A stretch of DNA of 64,000 nucleotides from Sedimenticola_A sp040506425 (GCA_965224515.1 OZ245051.1:2666001-2730000); one strand, 5' to 3'. Shown: positions 44,796-55,306, numbered from the stretch's first letter. Notes: generated from the sequence alone by a model not told the origin. A program made the numbers and translations.

Positions 44796-46288
44796 GTGCC
44801 TGTCCCCGCTTTATTGGCCTCTTGGGCCTTCTTCGCTTCCATCTCTTTCTTGCGTTTCAACATTGCCTCTCGCTTCGCTTTCTTTATCGCCTCCATGCGC
44901 GCCGTACGTGCCTCGGCCAGGCGCTTGGTCTCACCCTGCTTGTGCTGGGTGCGTTGTCTTGTGGCCAGTTCACCCTTGGCGTAGTTGAAGTACTGCACCA
45001 GGGAAATGTGAGAGGGACAGACGTAGGAACATGAGCCGCAGGCGATACAGTCGAGCAGCCCCAGGTTCACCGAGGCCTCCAGACTGCCGCCGCGAATGTT
45101 GGCCGCCATCTCCAGGGGCAGCAGCCCGCACGGGCAGGCGGTTACACAACTGGCGCAGCGGATACAGGGCATCTCGGTACCGCCCTGCACCTCCTCTTCG
45201 GTGAGGGCGAGCACACCGTTGCTGCCCTTTACCACCGGTACCCGGTTACTGGGAATCGGCTGTCCCATCATGGGGCCGCCGCTGATCAGTCGCGCCGGCT
45301 CATCGCTGTAACCGCCACAGTATTCGATAAGGTGCGATAGCGGTGTGCCCAAGGCGACCCGCAGGTTACGTGGTGTCTTGATAGCGCCACCGGTGACCGT
45401 CACCACGCGGGAGGTGAGTGGATAGCCGTGGCGCAGTGCATTGTGCACTGCCAGGGCGGTGGCCACGTTGTGTACCACGATGCCGATATCAGCTGTCAGG
45501 CCGCGGGCCGGGGTCTCCTTGCCGGTCAGTGTCTGTACCAAGTGCTTTTCAGAGCCCATGGGGTAGCGGGTAGGCAGTCCGATGATCTCCACCTCGGGGT
45601 GGTATTTCGCAACCTCGCGCATCGCCGTCTGGGCGGCGGGCTTGTTGTTCTCGATGGCGAACAGCACCTGTTTCACCTCAAGTGCCCGGGCCATGAGCAG
45701 GGTGCCCTCCAACACATCTCGCGACTGCTCCTGCATCAGCCGGTCGTCGCAGGTGAGGTAGGGCTCGCACTCGGCGCCGTTGATCACCAGGGTGTGCAGG
45801 TCATAACGCTTGCGCAGGTTGAGTTTCACCGCCGAAGGGAAGGTGGCACCGCCCATGCCGACGATACCGGCATCGGCCACACGCTTGGCGATCTCCTCGG
45901 GTGACAGGGTAAAGGGTTCGAGGGTGGGTTCGATCTCTTCCAGCCACTCGTCTCTGCCGTCGGGCTGCAGGGTGATGGTTCGCACCGACAGGCCTGAGGC
46001 GTGGTGTGCCGGATAGCCGCCCACGCCCATGATGCGTCCCGAGGTGGGCGCATGCACCGGTGCGGATATGGCACCCTGGCTGCGTGCCAGCAACTGCCCC
46101 TTCTTAACCATGTCACCACGGTTCACCAGTGGCTGTGCCGGCGCACCAATATGTTGCTGCAGCGGAATGTGCAGAAGGGACGGTAGCGGCAGATTCTCGA
46201 TTTCCTGGTCGCAGCTGAGCTGCTTGCGGTCCTCCGGGTGAACGCCGCCACGGATCTTGAACAGTTTTTTTAGCGTAGAGGTCGCCAT
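44792..46288 (-). CDS. rnfC: Rnf complex subunit C
   Basis: 498 residues. An FMN/NAD-binding domain resembling NuoF (GMGGATFPSAVKL) is followed by two [4Fe-4S] motifs, CIRCASCVTACP and CIACGSCSYVCP. The tail, rich in Lys/Arg/Ala/Glu, is shorter than in E. coli RsxC. It is the NADH-interacting subunit, taken to feed electrons towards ferredoxin for nitrogenase. Confidence 0.95.
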   Translation of the reverse strand: MATSTLKKLFKIRGGVHPEDRKQLSCDQEIENLPLPSLLHIPLQQHIGAPAQPLVNRGDMVKKGQLLARSQGAISAPVHAPTSGRIMGVGGYPAHHASGLSVRTITLQPDGRDEWLEEIEPTLEPFTLSPEEIAKRVADAGIVGMGGATFPSAVKLNLRKRYDLHTLVINGAECEPYLTCDDRLMQEQSRDVLEGTLLMARALEVKQVLFAIENNKPAAQTAMREVAKYHPEVEIIGLPTRYPMGSEKHLVQTLTGKETPARGLTADIGIVVHNVATALAVHNALRHGYPLTSRVVTVTGGAIKTPRNLRVALGTPLSHLIEYCGGYSDEPARLISGGPMMGQPIPSNRVPVVKGSNGVLALTEEEVQGGTEMPCIRCASCVTACPCGLLPLEMAANIRGGSLEASVNLGLLDCIACGSCSYVCPSHISLVQYFNYAKGELATRQRTQHKQGETKRLAEARTARMEAIKKAKREAMLKRKKEMEAKKAQEANKAGTGT

Positions 46289-46292
46289 GGTC

Positions 46293-46826
46293 TCAGGCCG
46301 CCTTGGCAGGTTCGGGCCAGTACCAGGTCTGCAGGGTCGGCTTTACCGGACGCATCTCGATGCACTCGGTGGGGCAGACGTCGTAACACTTATCGCAACC
46401 GGTGCAGGCGTCTGCAAAGACTGCATGTATCTGTTTGGATGCCCCCACGATGGCGTCAGTGGGGCAACGCTTGAAGCACTTGGTGCAGCCGATACAGAGG
46501 TTTTCATGGACGAAGGCCACCATGGGTGCCTTCTCCTCCACGTCGGAGAGATCCACGCTGACCCCCATCTTTTCCGCCAGTGCCTCCACCAGCGCCTTGC
46601 CGCCGGGCGGACACATGGTGATCGGTGCTTCACCGTTGGCTACTGCTGTGGCAGCAGGACCGCAGCCGGGATAACCGCACTGGCCGCACTGGGAACCGGG
46701 CAAAAGTTCTTCGATCACCGCTTCCAGTGGATTACCTTCCACCAGCAAATAACGGGATGCGATGCCGAGCATAGCCCCCATGATGAGTCCGATTGCGGTG
46801 ATACTTAATACTGCAGCTACCATCAT
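46293..46826 (-). CDS. rnfB: Rnf complex subunit B (Fe-S)
   Basis: 177 residues. An N-terminal membrane helix (about 3-25) is followed by a 4Fe-4S domain with CGQCGYPGCGP and a further Cys in TMCPPGG, and then two ferredoxin motifs, CIGCTKCFKRCP and CTGCDKCYDVCP. It probably hands electrons to the ferredoxin that serves nitrogenase. Confidence 0.95.
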   Translation of the reverse strand: MMVAAVLSITAIGLIMGAMLGIASRYLLVEGNPLEAVIEELLPGSQCGQCGYPGCGPAATAVANGEAPITMCPPGGKALVEALAEKMGVSVDLSDVEEKAPMVAFVHENLCIGCTKCFKRCPTDAIVGASKQIHAVFADACTGCDKCYDVCPTECIEMRPVKPTLQTWYWPEPAKAA

Positions 46827-46837
46827 TGTTCTGTTCC

Positions 46838-47410
46838 TCAGGTCAGGCCGGCGAAGCCCATGAAGGCGAGAGACATCAGGCCGGCCACTATGTAGGCGAT
46901 AGGCGCCCCGGCGAATACGGCGGGCACCTGGGCGAGTGCCAAGCGTTCACGCAGGCCGGCGAACATCACCAGCACCAGGGTGAAGCCCATGGCCGAGCCG
47001 AATCCATAGAGCAGGCTCTCGAAGAAGCTGTTCTCCTGCTGCACGTTGAGCAGGGCCACACCAAGCACCGCGCAGTTGGTGGTGATCAAAGGCAGGAAGA
47101 TACCGAGCACCTGGTAGAGGGCAGGCGAGGTCTTGCGTACAGCCATCTCGGTGAACTGCACCACCACCGCGATCACCAGGATGAAGGTGAGGATACGCAG
47201 AAAACCCAGGTCAAAGGGTGTGAGCAGGAAGTGCTCCAGCAGCCATCCGGCGAAGGCGGCCAGGGTCAGCACGAAGGTGGTGGCGAGTCCCATGCCCAGC
47301 GCCGAGTCGAGCTTGTTCGATACCCCCATCAGGGGGCAGAGACCGAGGAATTTCACCAGCACCACGTTGTTGACCAGGGCGGTTGAGAGAATGATGAGAA
47401 GATATTCCAT
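46838..47410 (-). CDS. rnfA: Rnf complex subunit A
   Basis: 190 residues, six membrane helices, with NNVVLVKFLGLCPLMGVSN and LITTNCAVLGVALLN carrying the paired conserved cysteines. It is first in rnfABCDGEH-modABC. A sigma-54-like element lies about 37 bp upstream. Confidence 0.95.
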   Translation of the reverse strand: MEYLLIILSTALVNNVVLVKFLGLCPLMGVSNKLDSALGMGLATTFVLTLAAFAGWLLEHFLLTPFDLGFLRILTFILVIAVVVQFTEMAVRKTSPALYQVLGIFLPLITTNCAVLGVALLNVQQENSFFESLLYGFGSAMGFTLVLVMFAGLRERLALAQVPAVFAGAPIAYIVAGLMSLAFMGFAGLT

Positions 47411-47446
47411 TGGATCTACCGGTTGCTGTTTCGATAGGTGTGGAGG

Positions 47447-47463
47447 AACAAGAAATATGCCAA
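47447..47463 (-). promoter_or_regulatory. Sigma-54-like promoter for the rnf-mod operon
   Basis: On the minus strand: TTTGGCATATTTCTTGTT. The -24 GG is at the correct distance from the -12 region, but that region reads GT instead of GC. Placement (transcription start about 25 nt before rnfA) and NifA sites further upstream support it. Confidence 0.5.
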
Positions 47464-47616
47464 ACGTCCGTTGGTAGTGGCGTGCAAATCGGCTTGCTCG
47501 GTTGCCTCTGTCTCTATAACACTGAAATATCGGGGTTATTCGTCTATTCCCCGCTCCGCCGAGTTTTCTTCCGGGAGGGTGAGCCGGCTTGTTGGGCGTG
47601 CCAAAAGATGCGGAAT

Positions 47617-47632
47617 TGTAGGAAGTGCGACA
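47617..47632. promoter_or_regulatory. NifA upstream activator site
   Basis: TGT-N10-ACA exactly: TGT 47617-47619, ACA 47630-47632. It is 76 bp from the nifL -24 element and about 155 bp from the rnfA one, so it could serve both. Confidence 0.65.
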
Positions 47633-47668
47633 GGAAAAAGATTCGTAATTGTTGGGGCTGCTACAAAA

Positions 47669-47684
47669 TGTGACACAAACGACA
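47669..47684. promoter_or_regulatory. Second NifA activator site in the rnfA-nifL gap
   Basis: TGT (47669-47671), N10, ACA (47682-47684). It is close to the nifL -24 element (24 bp), which is nearer than usual for activation; it may act on rnf or modulate nifL. Confidence 0.5.
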
Positions 47685-47705
47685 TGAAATAGACCGACAT
47701 TTCAT

Positions 47706-47723
47706 GTGGTATGGGTTTTGCTG
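47706..47723 (+). promoter_or_regulatory. Candidate sigma-54 promoter for nifLA
   Basis: TGGTATGGGTTTTGCT has GG (47708-47709), N10 and GC (47720-47721), with a perfect TTTGCT -12 half and two mismatches in the -24 half. Predicted start is about 47733, 33 nt before nifL. Confidence 0.55.
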
Positions 47724-47765
47724 GATAGCAAGGACAGGAACCGAATTATTACCGGGGACACGCCC

Positions 47766-49397
47766 ATGAGTCACAGTAAAAACAGCTTAGCCAATGGCGA
47801 GATCATCGATGCCATCAGCCGCTTTCTAGCCTCGCCCCCGGAGGGCACGCCGGCCGAGATCATCGAGGCCTTCGACCTCGTCAGCGGCAAGGAGTTTTTG
47901 CCCCCCAAGCTGTTTCTGGAGACCGTGGAACAGGCGCCTGTCGCCATCTCCATAACCGACCCAACTGCTCGAATTCTCTACGTAAATTCCGAATTCGAGC
48001 AGTTGACCGGTTACACCCGTGAGCATGTGACCGGCAAGAACGAATCGGTGCTTTCCAGCAATTCCACACCCCCCGAGGTCTACCAGGACCTGTGGGCAAC
48101 CATCCAGGATGGCAGGGTCTGGCAGGGCACTCTGGTCAACCACCGCATGGACCACAGCGAATACCTAGCAGAACTGGTCATCTCCCCGGTACTGAACCAC
48201 AAGGGACGGATCAGCTACTACCTTGGTATGCACCGGGATATTACTGAGATGCACCAACTTGAACAGCGTCTCAAGTATCAGAAGGAGCTCACCGAGGCGG
48301 CCTTGAACGCCGTTCCCATGGTGGTGGCCCTGGTGGGCAGCGACCGCAAGGTGCTGCTGGATAACCATGCTTACAAGGCCCTGCTGGGCGACTTCCGGGG
48401 TGACGAGCCGGCGGAACTGCTGCTGGAGGCGTTGGAGCAGGAGATTGGTGAAGAGCTCAAGAATGTCTGCCACGCCGGTGAAGGCTTTACCAATATAGAG
48501 GTGCGGATCGATCACCCTTCGGGTAGTTCGCCCCGCTGGTTCTCCATCTCCGGTGTGCATGTCACCGAACTGGATGTGGCGGCCCACAATTACTTCAGCG
48601 CACCCTCGTCGGCGCGTTGCTGCCTACTGCTGATCGCCAACGAGATCACCGACAGCCGCAACCGCATCAACGAGGCGCGCCTCAACATGATTCGTGCGGG
48701 TATGGCCGAACAGCAGATGGTGGAGACGATGCGCGAGGCCATCTCCGGTGCCATCTTCAAGCTGCAGGTTCCCCTCAATGTCATCAAGGCCGCCTTGGCC
48801 ATGCCGGGCAAGGAACCGGATGACGGCCGCTTGCGTGGTGTACTTGGCGAGGCCTTGGAGAGTGGCGACGAGGCGATCGAGAATCTATATGCCTCACTGC
48901 CCAGCTCAATGTCCGAGCAGGCCTCGGCGGTAAACATAAACGAGATCGTCCATGAGGTGTTAAAGCTTTCCACCGACAAGTTGCTGGCCGAAGGCGTGGT
49001 AGTGGATTGGCGGCCCACGGCGGTACTGCCCATGATCCCTGGGCGTGCCAATTCGCTGCGGGGGCTGTTCAAGTATCTCATCGACAACGCCATCCAGGCC
49101 GTGAATGAATCTGGTAGTGCCTATCGCGAGATCCGTATGGAGACACGCCTGGACAACGACGAAGTGGTGGTTGAGGTGATGGATAACGGCCCCGGCGTAC
49201 CGGGAAACATTCGTATCAAGGCCTTCGAGCCCTTCTTCTGCGGCTGGAAGCACGGTCGTGAACACGCCGGCATGGGCCTGACCATGGCCCAGGAAGTGGC
49301 AATCAGTCATAACGGTAGTGTGGAGATAGATCCCGACTTCCTCGGTGGTTGCCGCCTCTTCGTCCGCCTGCCCATTCGTAACGCAATAGGGGAGTAA
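47766..49397 (+). CDS. nifL: Nitrogen fixation negative regulator NifL
   Basis: 543 residues from the ATG at 47766 (MSHSKNSLAN), with GGGGA 8 nt upstream; a frame extending to 47706 overlaps the promoter. PAS1 (about 45-165, VEQAPVAISITDPTARILYVN) is the FAD/oxygen-sensing domain, PAS2 is about 175-300, and a GHKL ATPase-like domain follows (N-box LIDNAIQAVNESG, DNGPGVPG, GMGLTMAQ). The helix preceding it lacks a phospho-His, as expected in NifL. It inhibits NifA when oxygen or fixed nitrogen is present. Confidence 0.94.
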   Translation: MSHSKNSLANGEIIDAISRFLASPPEGTPAEIIEAFDLVSGKEFLPPKLFLETVEQAPVAISITDPTARILYVNSEFEQLTGYTREHVTGKNESVLSSNSTPPEVYQDLWATIQDGRVWQGTLVNHRMDHSEYLAELVISPVLNHKGRISYYLGMHRDITEMHQLEQRLKYQKELTEAALNAVPMVVALVGSDRKVLLDNHAYKALLGDFRGDEPAELLLEALEQEIGEELKNVCHAGEGFTNIEVRIDHPSGSSPRWFSISGVHVTELDVAAHNYFSAPSSARCCLLLIANEITDSRNRINEARLNMIRAGMAEQQMVETMREAISGAIFKLQVPLNVIKAALAMPGKEPDDGRLRGVLGEALESGDEAIENLYASLPSSMSEQASAVNINEIVHEVLKLSTDKLLAEGVVVDWRPTAVLPMIPGRANSLRGLFKYLIDNAIQAVNESGSAYREIRMETRLDNDEVVVEVMDNGPGVPGNIRIKAFEPFFCGWKHGREHAGMGLTMAQEVAISHNGSVEIDPDFLGGCRLFVRLPIRNAIGE

Positions 49398-49400
49398 TTG

Positions 49401-50963
<1,563 letters not shown>

Positions 50964-51095
50964 TCTCTAAGCTCACTTGGTTTTGTGCCGAGATTACTGT
51001 TTCCAACGCAAACAGATTAACTACCGCCTTTAATTTTAATCAAAATACCCCGTAAGCTTTTGCGTAGCAGACCCGACAACCCCATAAAATTGTCT

Positions 51096-51111
51096 TGTAG
51101 ATTACCCTACA
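51096..51111. promoter_or_regulatory. NifA activator site for nifB
   Basis: TGT (51096-51098), N10, ACA (51109-51111), 62 bp upstream of the -24 GG of the nifB promoter. Confidence 0.75.
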
Positions 51112-51171
51112 CATGCTTCGGTAAGGTTGGAATAAGCCATTAAAAACAAACTGTTACAGCTATTAGAATAT

Positions 51172-51189
51172 TAGGCATGCGCCTTGCAT
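51172..51189 (+). promoter_or_regulatory. Sigma-54 promoter of the nifB operon
   Basis: TTAGGCATGCGCCTTGCAT has GG at 51174-51175, N10, GC at 51186-51187 and a consensus CTTGCA -12 half. Start at about 51198, 47 nt before nifB. Confidence 0.85.
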
Positions 51190-51244
51190 TGTAGCTTCCA
51201 AACAAAGTGATTCCCCCGATGGGGGAGCAAGATTGGGAGACGCA

Positions 51245-52744
51245 ATGATGGAATTGACGGTGATCGGTCAAACTGAGGGTGGGGGATGCAGTTCCTCCGG
51301 TTGCGGGGGCAGCAGCGACCAGCTTTCGCATCTGCCGGATCACATCCGCGACAAGGTCAAGGATCACCCCTGCTATTCGGAAGACGCCCATCACCACTTT
51401 GCCCGCATGCACGTGGCGGTGGCGCCGGCCTGCAACATCCAGTGCCACTACTGCAATCGCAAGTACGACTGTTCCAACGAGTCACGCCCCGGTGTGGTCT
51501 CCGAGCTGCTCAACCCGGACCAGGCTGTGAAGAAGGTGATGGCGGTTGCCGCCAACATCCCACAGATGACCGTGCTGGGCATTGCCGGCCCCGGTGATCC
51601 CCTGGCCAATCCCGAAAGAACCTTCGAGACCTTTCGCCAACTCACGGAGAAGGCACCGGACATCAAGCTCTGCGTATCCACCAACGGACTCTCCCTGCCG
51701 GAGCAGGTGGAAGAGCTCTGCAGGCACAACATCGACCATGTCACCATCACCATCAACTGCATCGATCCGGAGATCGGTGCCCAGATCTATCCCTGGGTCT
51801 TCTGGAACAACCGTCGCATCAAGGGCAAGAAGGGCGCCAAGATTCTCATTGAACAGCAGCAGAAGGGCCTGGAGATGCTTACCGAACGCGGCATCCTGGT
51901 AAAGGTCAACTCGGTGATGATTCCAGGCGTCAATGACGAACACCTGGAAGAGGTGAGCAAGGTGGTAAAAGAGAAAGGTGCCTTCCTGCACAACGTGATG
52001 CCGTTGATCGCCGAGGAGGAGCACGGCACCTTCTACGGCGTGATGGGCCAGCGTGGACCAACCAACGACGAGTTGCAGGAGTTGCAGGATAAGTGTGCCG
52101 GCGACATGAACATGATGCGCCACTGTCGCCAGTGCCGGGCCGACGCGGTGGGCATGCTGGGCGAGGACCGTGGCGACGAGTTCACCATGGATAAGGTGGA
52201 ACAGATGGATATCGACTACGAGTCGGCCATGGAGACCCGGGCCGAATACCAGAAGGCGGCGTTGGCCACCTTGGAGGCGCAACGTAACAACACGGGTGAG
52301 AGCTTCATCTCGCTCGGTTCCATAAAGCCGATCCAGAAAGAGTCTCGCCCCGTACTGATGGCGGTGGCCACCAGCGGCGGTGGTGTGATCAATCAGCACT
52401 TCGGCCACGCCAGGGAGTTCCTCGTGTACGAGGCCTCCATGACCGACGTGCGCTTCATCGGCCACCGCAAGGTGGATCTCTACTGCAGCGGCGGCGACAC
52501 CTGCGGCGATGCGGAAACAACCCTGCAGAAGATCATCCGCACCCTCGACGGCTGCGAGGCGGTGCTCTGTTCCAAGATCGGTTACGAGCCCTGGGAGCAG
52601 TTGGAAGAGGCAGGTATTCAGCCCAATGGAGAACATGCCATGGAGCCCATCGAGGAGGCGGTGGCCGCGCTCTACGCCGAGATGGTGGAGAAGTGCTTGC
52701 CCGAAAAGGGCAGTGCCAAAGACCAAGTACAGGCCAGCGCCTGA
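51245..52744 (+). CDS. nifB: FeMo-cofactor maturase NifB
   Basis: 499 residues from the ATG at 51245 with GGGAG 5 nt before it; an upstream TTG is in frame. The radical SAM motif CNIQCHYC gives Cys63, Cys67 and Cys70. The N-terminal Gly/Ser/Cys-rich segment and HHHFARMHV are typical of NifB. The C-terminal 100 residues form the NifX-like cofactor-binding domain (GGGVINQHFGHAREF). It builds the NifB-co [8Fe-9S-C] precursor. Leads a nine- or ten-gene operon. Confidence 0.97.
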   Translation: MMELTVIGQTEGGGCSSSGCGGSSDQLSHLPDHIRDKVKDHPCYSEDAHHHFARMHVAVAPACNIQCHYCNRKYDCSNESRPGVVSELLNPDQAVKKVMAVAANIPQMTVLGIAGPGDPLANPERTFETFRQLTEKAPDIKLCVSTNGLSLPEQVEELCRHNIDHVTITINCIDPEIGAQIYPWVFWNNRRIKGKKGAKILIEQQQKGLEMLTERGILVKVNSVMIPGVNDEHLEEVSKVVKEKGAFLHNVMPLIAEEEHGTFYGVMGQRGPTNDELQELQDKCAGDMNMMRHCRQCRADAVGMLGEDRGDEFTMDKVEQMDIDYESAMETRAEYQKAALATLEAQRNNTGESFISLGSIKPIQKESRPVLMAVATSGGGVINQHFGHAREFLVYEASMTDVRFIGHRKVDLYCSGGDTCGDAETTLQKIIRTLDGCEAVLCSKIGYEPWEQLEEAGIQPNGEHAMEPIEEAVAALYAEMVEKCLPEKGSAKDQVQASA

Positions 52745-52755
52745 GGAGCGGAACC

Positions 52756-53055
52756 ATGGCATACGAAATTATCGAGAGTTGTGTGAACTGCTGGGCCTGC
52801 GAACCGCTCTGTCCCAGCAATGCAATTTTATTACCGCCTGGCGGGGCCGGTTCCGCCCGTCCTCATTTTCTGGTCGATGCGAAGAAGTGCACCGAGTGCG
52901 AGGGTGACCACGCCGACGCCCAATGCGTCAGTATCTGCCCCATTGAGGGCGCTATTCTCAACCCACTTGGCGAGGCCGCAAATCCGCCAGGTTCGCTCAC
53001 CGGCATACCGCCCGAGCGCATGGCCGAGGTGATGGCGGAAATTCAGGCGAGATAG
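52756..53055 (+). CDS. fdxN: NifB-associated 2[4Fe-4S] ferredoxin
   Basis: 99 residues. Cluster 1: C9, C12, C15, C19 (CVNCWACEPLCP). Cluster 2: C45, C48, C57, C61 with the CX2CX8CX3C spacing seen in Allochromatium-type and FdxN ferredoxins. It is 11 bp after nifB. Ferredoxins here are thought to supply electrons or clusters to NifB. Confidence 0.92.
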   Translation: MAYEIIESCVNCWACEPLCPSNAILLPPGGAGSARPHFLVDAKKCTECEGDHADAQCVSICPIEGAILNPLGEAANPPGSLTGIPPERMAEVMAEIQAR

Positions 53056-53074
53056 TCCTTGAAGGAGGTTCGTG

Positions 53075-53284
53075 ATGGCTCAGCTAACCGTACAGAGAGA
53101 GATGACCTGGCAGCCGTTGAAAGGGCTGCTCAGCAACTGGCTAGCAGTCCTGCGTGCCGGTTTCACAAAACCCGCCTGCCCGGGAAAGCCCAGTAGCGTG
53201 CATATTCCCGAACGCCTCTGGCGGCGCCATGGAGCCGTCTACATGAGCCTCTATGAAGGCGAACGGCACAACAGAGATGAGTAA
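53075..53284 (+). CDS. Small unknown protein in the nifB operon
   Basis: 69 residues with a clear ribosome site (GAAGGAGG) and an 8-nt overlap with the next gene, so it is very likely translated. It is basic and contains a single Cys and several Trp/Leu (MTWQPLKGLLSNWLAVLRAGF could be an amphipathic helix; key residues W, L, W). No family recognised. Its place between fdxN and nifO suggests a nif accessory role. Confidence 0.6.
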   Translation: MAQLTVQREMTWQPLKGLLSNWLAVLRAGFTKPACPGKPSSVHIPERLWRRHGAVYMSLYEGERHNRDE

Positions 53285-53699
53285 CCTGATCTTCTATGAA
53301 AAGCAGGGATGCATGGGCAACAAGGGGCAAAAGGATATGCTCACAGCACAGGGCCACCGTTTCGAGGTGAGGGATATTCTCACCGAGGCGTGGACCAAGG
53401 AGCGCCTGCGAGCCTTCTTCGGTGATAAGCCGGTGCCTGCGTGGTTCAATATGACCGCACCCCAGGTCAAAGATGGCAGGCTCGAGGTGGAAAAACTCAG
53501 CGAACAGAAGGCCCTCAATCTGATGGTGATCGAGCCTATCCTGATCAAGCGTCCACTGCTGGAACTTGGCGAGCTGAGGCAATCGGGTTTCAGTGCCGGG
53601 CCGGTGCTCAACTACCTGGAGGTGACTCTGGAAGGGAACCTGAACCTGGCTGACTGCCCCATGGGTGGATCTTCCGTCGAGTGCGAGGTGCCGGCATGA
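53277..53699 (+). CDS. nifO: Nitrogenase-associated ArsC-like protein NifO
   Basis: 140 residues of the ArsC/Spx thioredoxin-like family, nitrogenase-associated branch: FYEKQGCMGNKGQKDML at the start carries a single Cys where ArsC has its nucleophile, then HRFEVRDIL, KPVPAWFN and EPILIKRPLLE. In Azotobacter NifO influences molybdenum allocation between nitrogenase and nitrate reductase. Its stop overlaps the next start as ATGA. Confidence 0.88.
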   Translation: MSNLIFYEKQGCMGNKGQKDMLTAQGHRFEVRDILTEAWTKERLRAFFGDKPVPAWFNMTAPQVKDGRLEVEKLSEQKALNLMVIEPILIKRPLLELGELRQSGFSAGPVLNYLEVTLEGNLNLADCPMGGSSVECEVPA

Positions 53700-54979
53700 A
53701 CAGCGCCGTCGACGTCTCTAAACACCGCGATGCCGTGGAGTTCGCCGACGGGGTTTACTGGATAGGTGCGCTCGATCCCACCTTGCGTACCTTCGACATC
53801 ATTCTCAGCACGGCCAACGGTACTACCTACAACGCCTACCTGGTGAAGGGCAGCGAGGGAGTAGCTGTGATCGATACGGTGAAGGAGAACTACAGCGACG
53901 AGTTCTTCGCCCGCCTGGAATCCGAGGTGAGCTACGAGGATATAAAGATCATCGTGCTCAACCACCTGGAGCCGGATCACACCGGCGCCCTGCCGGAGCT
54001 GATGCGCCGCGCGCCCCAGGCCAAGCTCTACATCTCCCAGCGTGCTACATCCATGCTGAAGGCGCTGCTCAAGCCCTCTGGCGACGGCTTCGAGTACACC
54101 ACCGTCAACACCGATGACACGGTGAGCCTGGGTGATCGCACCCTGCGCTTTCTGCACACCCCCTTTCTGCACTGGCCAGACACCCAATGCACCTACCTGG
54201 AAGAGGAGAGCGTGCTCTTCTCCGGCGACGTGTTCGGTTGTCACTACTGTGACAAGCGCCTGTACAACGACCTGGTGGGTGACTTCCGTTTTTCATTTGA
54301 TTACTACTACGCGCACATCATGCGGCCCTTCAAGAAGCACGTGATGGATGCGCTGAAGTTGATCGAGCCGCTGAAGCTGAAGCAGATCGCGCCCACCCAC
54401 GGGCCGATCCTGCGCGAACGCCCGCGGCGCTACGTTACCCACTACCGGGAACTCTCCACCTCCAGCCTCTCCACCGAGATCTGCAACGACGACCAGTCGA
54501 TGATCATTTTCTACATGAGCTCCTACGGCAACACGGCGCGCATGGCCGAGGAGATTTCCAGCGGTGCCGATGACGTGGACGGCGTGCGGGTCTCCCTCTA
54601 CGACCTGGAGGGGGGCGAGACCGATCCCTTCGTGGATCTGATCGAGGAGGCGGACGCGCTGCTGTTCGGTTCACCGACCATTAACGGTGACGCGGTGAAA
54701 CCGGTTTGGGAGTTGCTCTCGTCCCTGGCGGTGGTGAATTTGAAGGGGAAACTGGGCGGTGCCTTCGGCTCATACGGCTGGAGCGGCGAGGCGGTACGAA
54801 TGATCGAGGATCGCATGCGCGGTCTCAAGATGCATATCCCCAGAGAAGGGCAGAGGGTGAAGTTGATCCCTACTGAGGAAGAGTTGGAGGAGTGCCGCTC
54901 GTTCGGGCGGCAGATAGCCGAGGTGCTCGTCGGTAAACGGGGAAACAACAAGGTTATCGATTTTGCCGATTTGGTATAG
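53696..54979 (+). CDS. Flavodiiron protein (A-type flavoprotein)
   Basis: 427 residues. The N-terminal metallo-beta-lactamase-like domain has the diiron ligands HLEPDH (90-95), FSGDVFG and PTHGPI; HWPDTQ is the usual lid. The flavodoxin domain begins near residue 265 (MSSYGNTARMAEEI) and has the GSPTINGD and GAFGSYGWSGEA FMN loops. Such proteins reduce oxygen or nitric oxide to harmless products. No rubredoxin domain is attached. Inside the nifB operon it is a likely oxygen scavenger for nitrogenase. Confidence 0.93.
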   Translation: MNSAVDVSKHRDAVEFADGVYWIGALDPTLRTFDIILSTANGTTYNAYLVKGSEGVAVIDTVKENYSDEFFARLESEVSYEDIKIIVLNHLEPDHTGALPELMRRAPQAKLYISQRATSMLKALLKPSGDGFEYTTVNTDDTVSLGDRTLRFLHTPFLHWPDTQCTYLEEESVLFSGDVFGCHYCDKRLYNDLVGDFRFSFDYYYAHIMRPFKKHVMDALKLIEPLKLKQIAPTHGPILRERPRRYVTHYRELSTSSLSTEICNDDQSMIIFYMSSYGNTARMAEEISSGADDVDGVRVSLYDLEGGETDPFVDLIEEADALLFGSPTINGDAVKPVWELLSSLAVVNLKGKLGGAFGSYGWSGEAVRMIEDRMRGLKMHIPREGQRVKLIPTEEELEECRSFGRQIAEVLVGKRGNNKVIDFADLV

Positions 54980-55021
54980 GTCCGGCCCGGCCGGAGACAT
55001 TTAACTTGAAGGTGGAAGATT

Positions 55022-55306
55022 ATGGCTAAAGCAAAGATTACGTTTGATGACATTGAACAGACAGTCAATGTACCCGCCGGTACCCGAGTCATCGAGGTAT
55101 CAGAAAAGATCGGTGCGGGCATCATCTACGGTTGCCGCGAGGGTGACTGCGGTACCTGCATGATGCATGTGGAGGATGGTTGGAACAACCTGACCGAACC
55201 CTCGGTACTGGAAGAGAAGGTACTCAAGGAGAACATGGCCGGTCGTCACGACCGCTTGGCCTGCCAGGCGCAGATCCTTGGTGACTGCAAAGTTAAACCC
55301 GCTTGA
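55022..55306 (+). CDS. [2Fe-2S] ferredoxin, nif-associated
   Basis: 94 residues of plant/bacterial type: C38, C43, C46 in GCREGDCGTCMMHV and C81. 42 bp after the flavodiiron gene, with GAAGGTGGAAG before the ATG. A plausible electron donor to nitrogenase or to the flavodiiron protein. Confidence 0.92.
   Translation: MAKAKITFDDIEQTVNVPAGTRVIEVSEKIGAGIIYGCREGDCGTCMMHVEDGWNNLTEPSVLEEKVLKENMAGRHDRLACQAQILGDCKVKPA

Noticed and set aside
47590..47612. TGGCACG on the minus strand as a sigma-54 promoter toward rnfA
   Set aside because: The -24 half is perfect but nothing like TTGC follows at N5, and it is about 190 bp from rnfA.
51482..52762. 426-residue minus-strand frame opposite nifB
   Set aside because: nifB on the plus strand has all catalytic motifs; the antisense frame has no domain.
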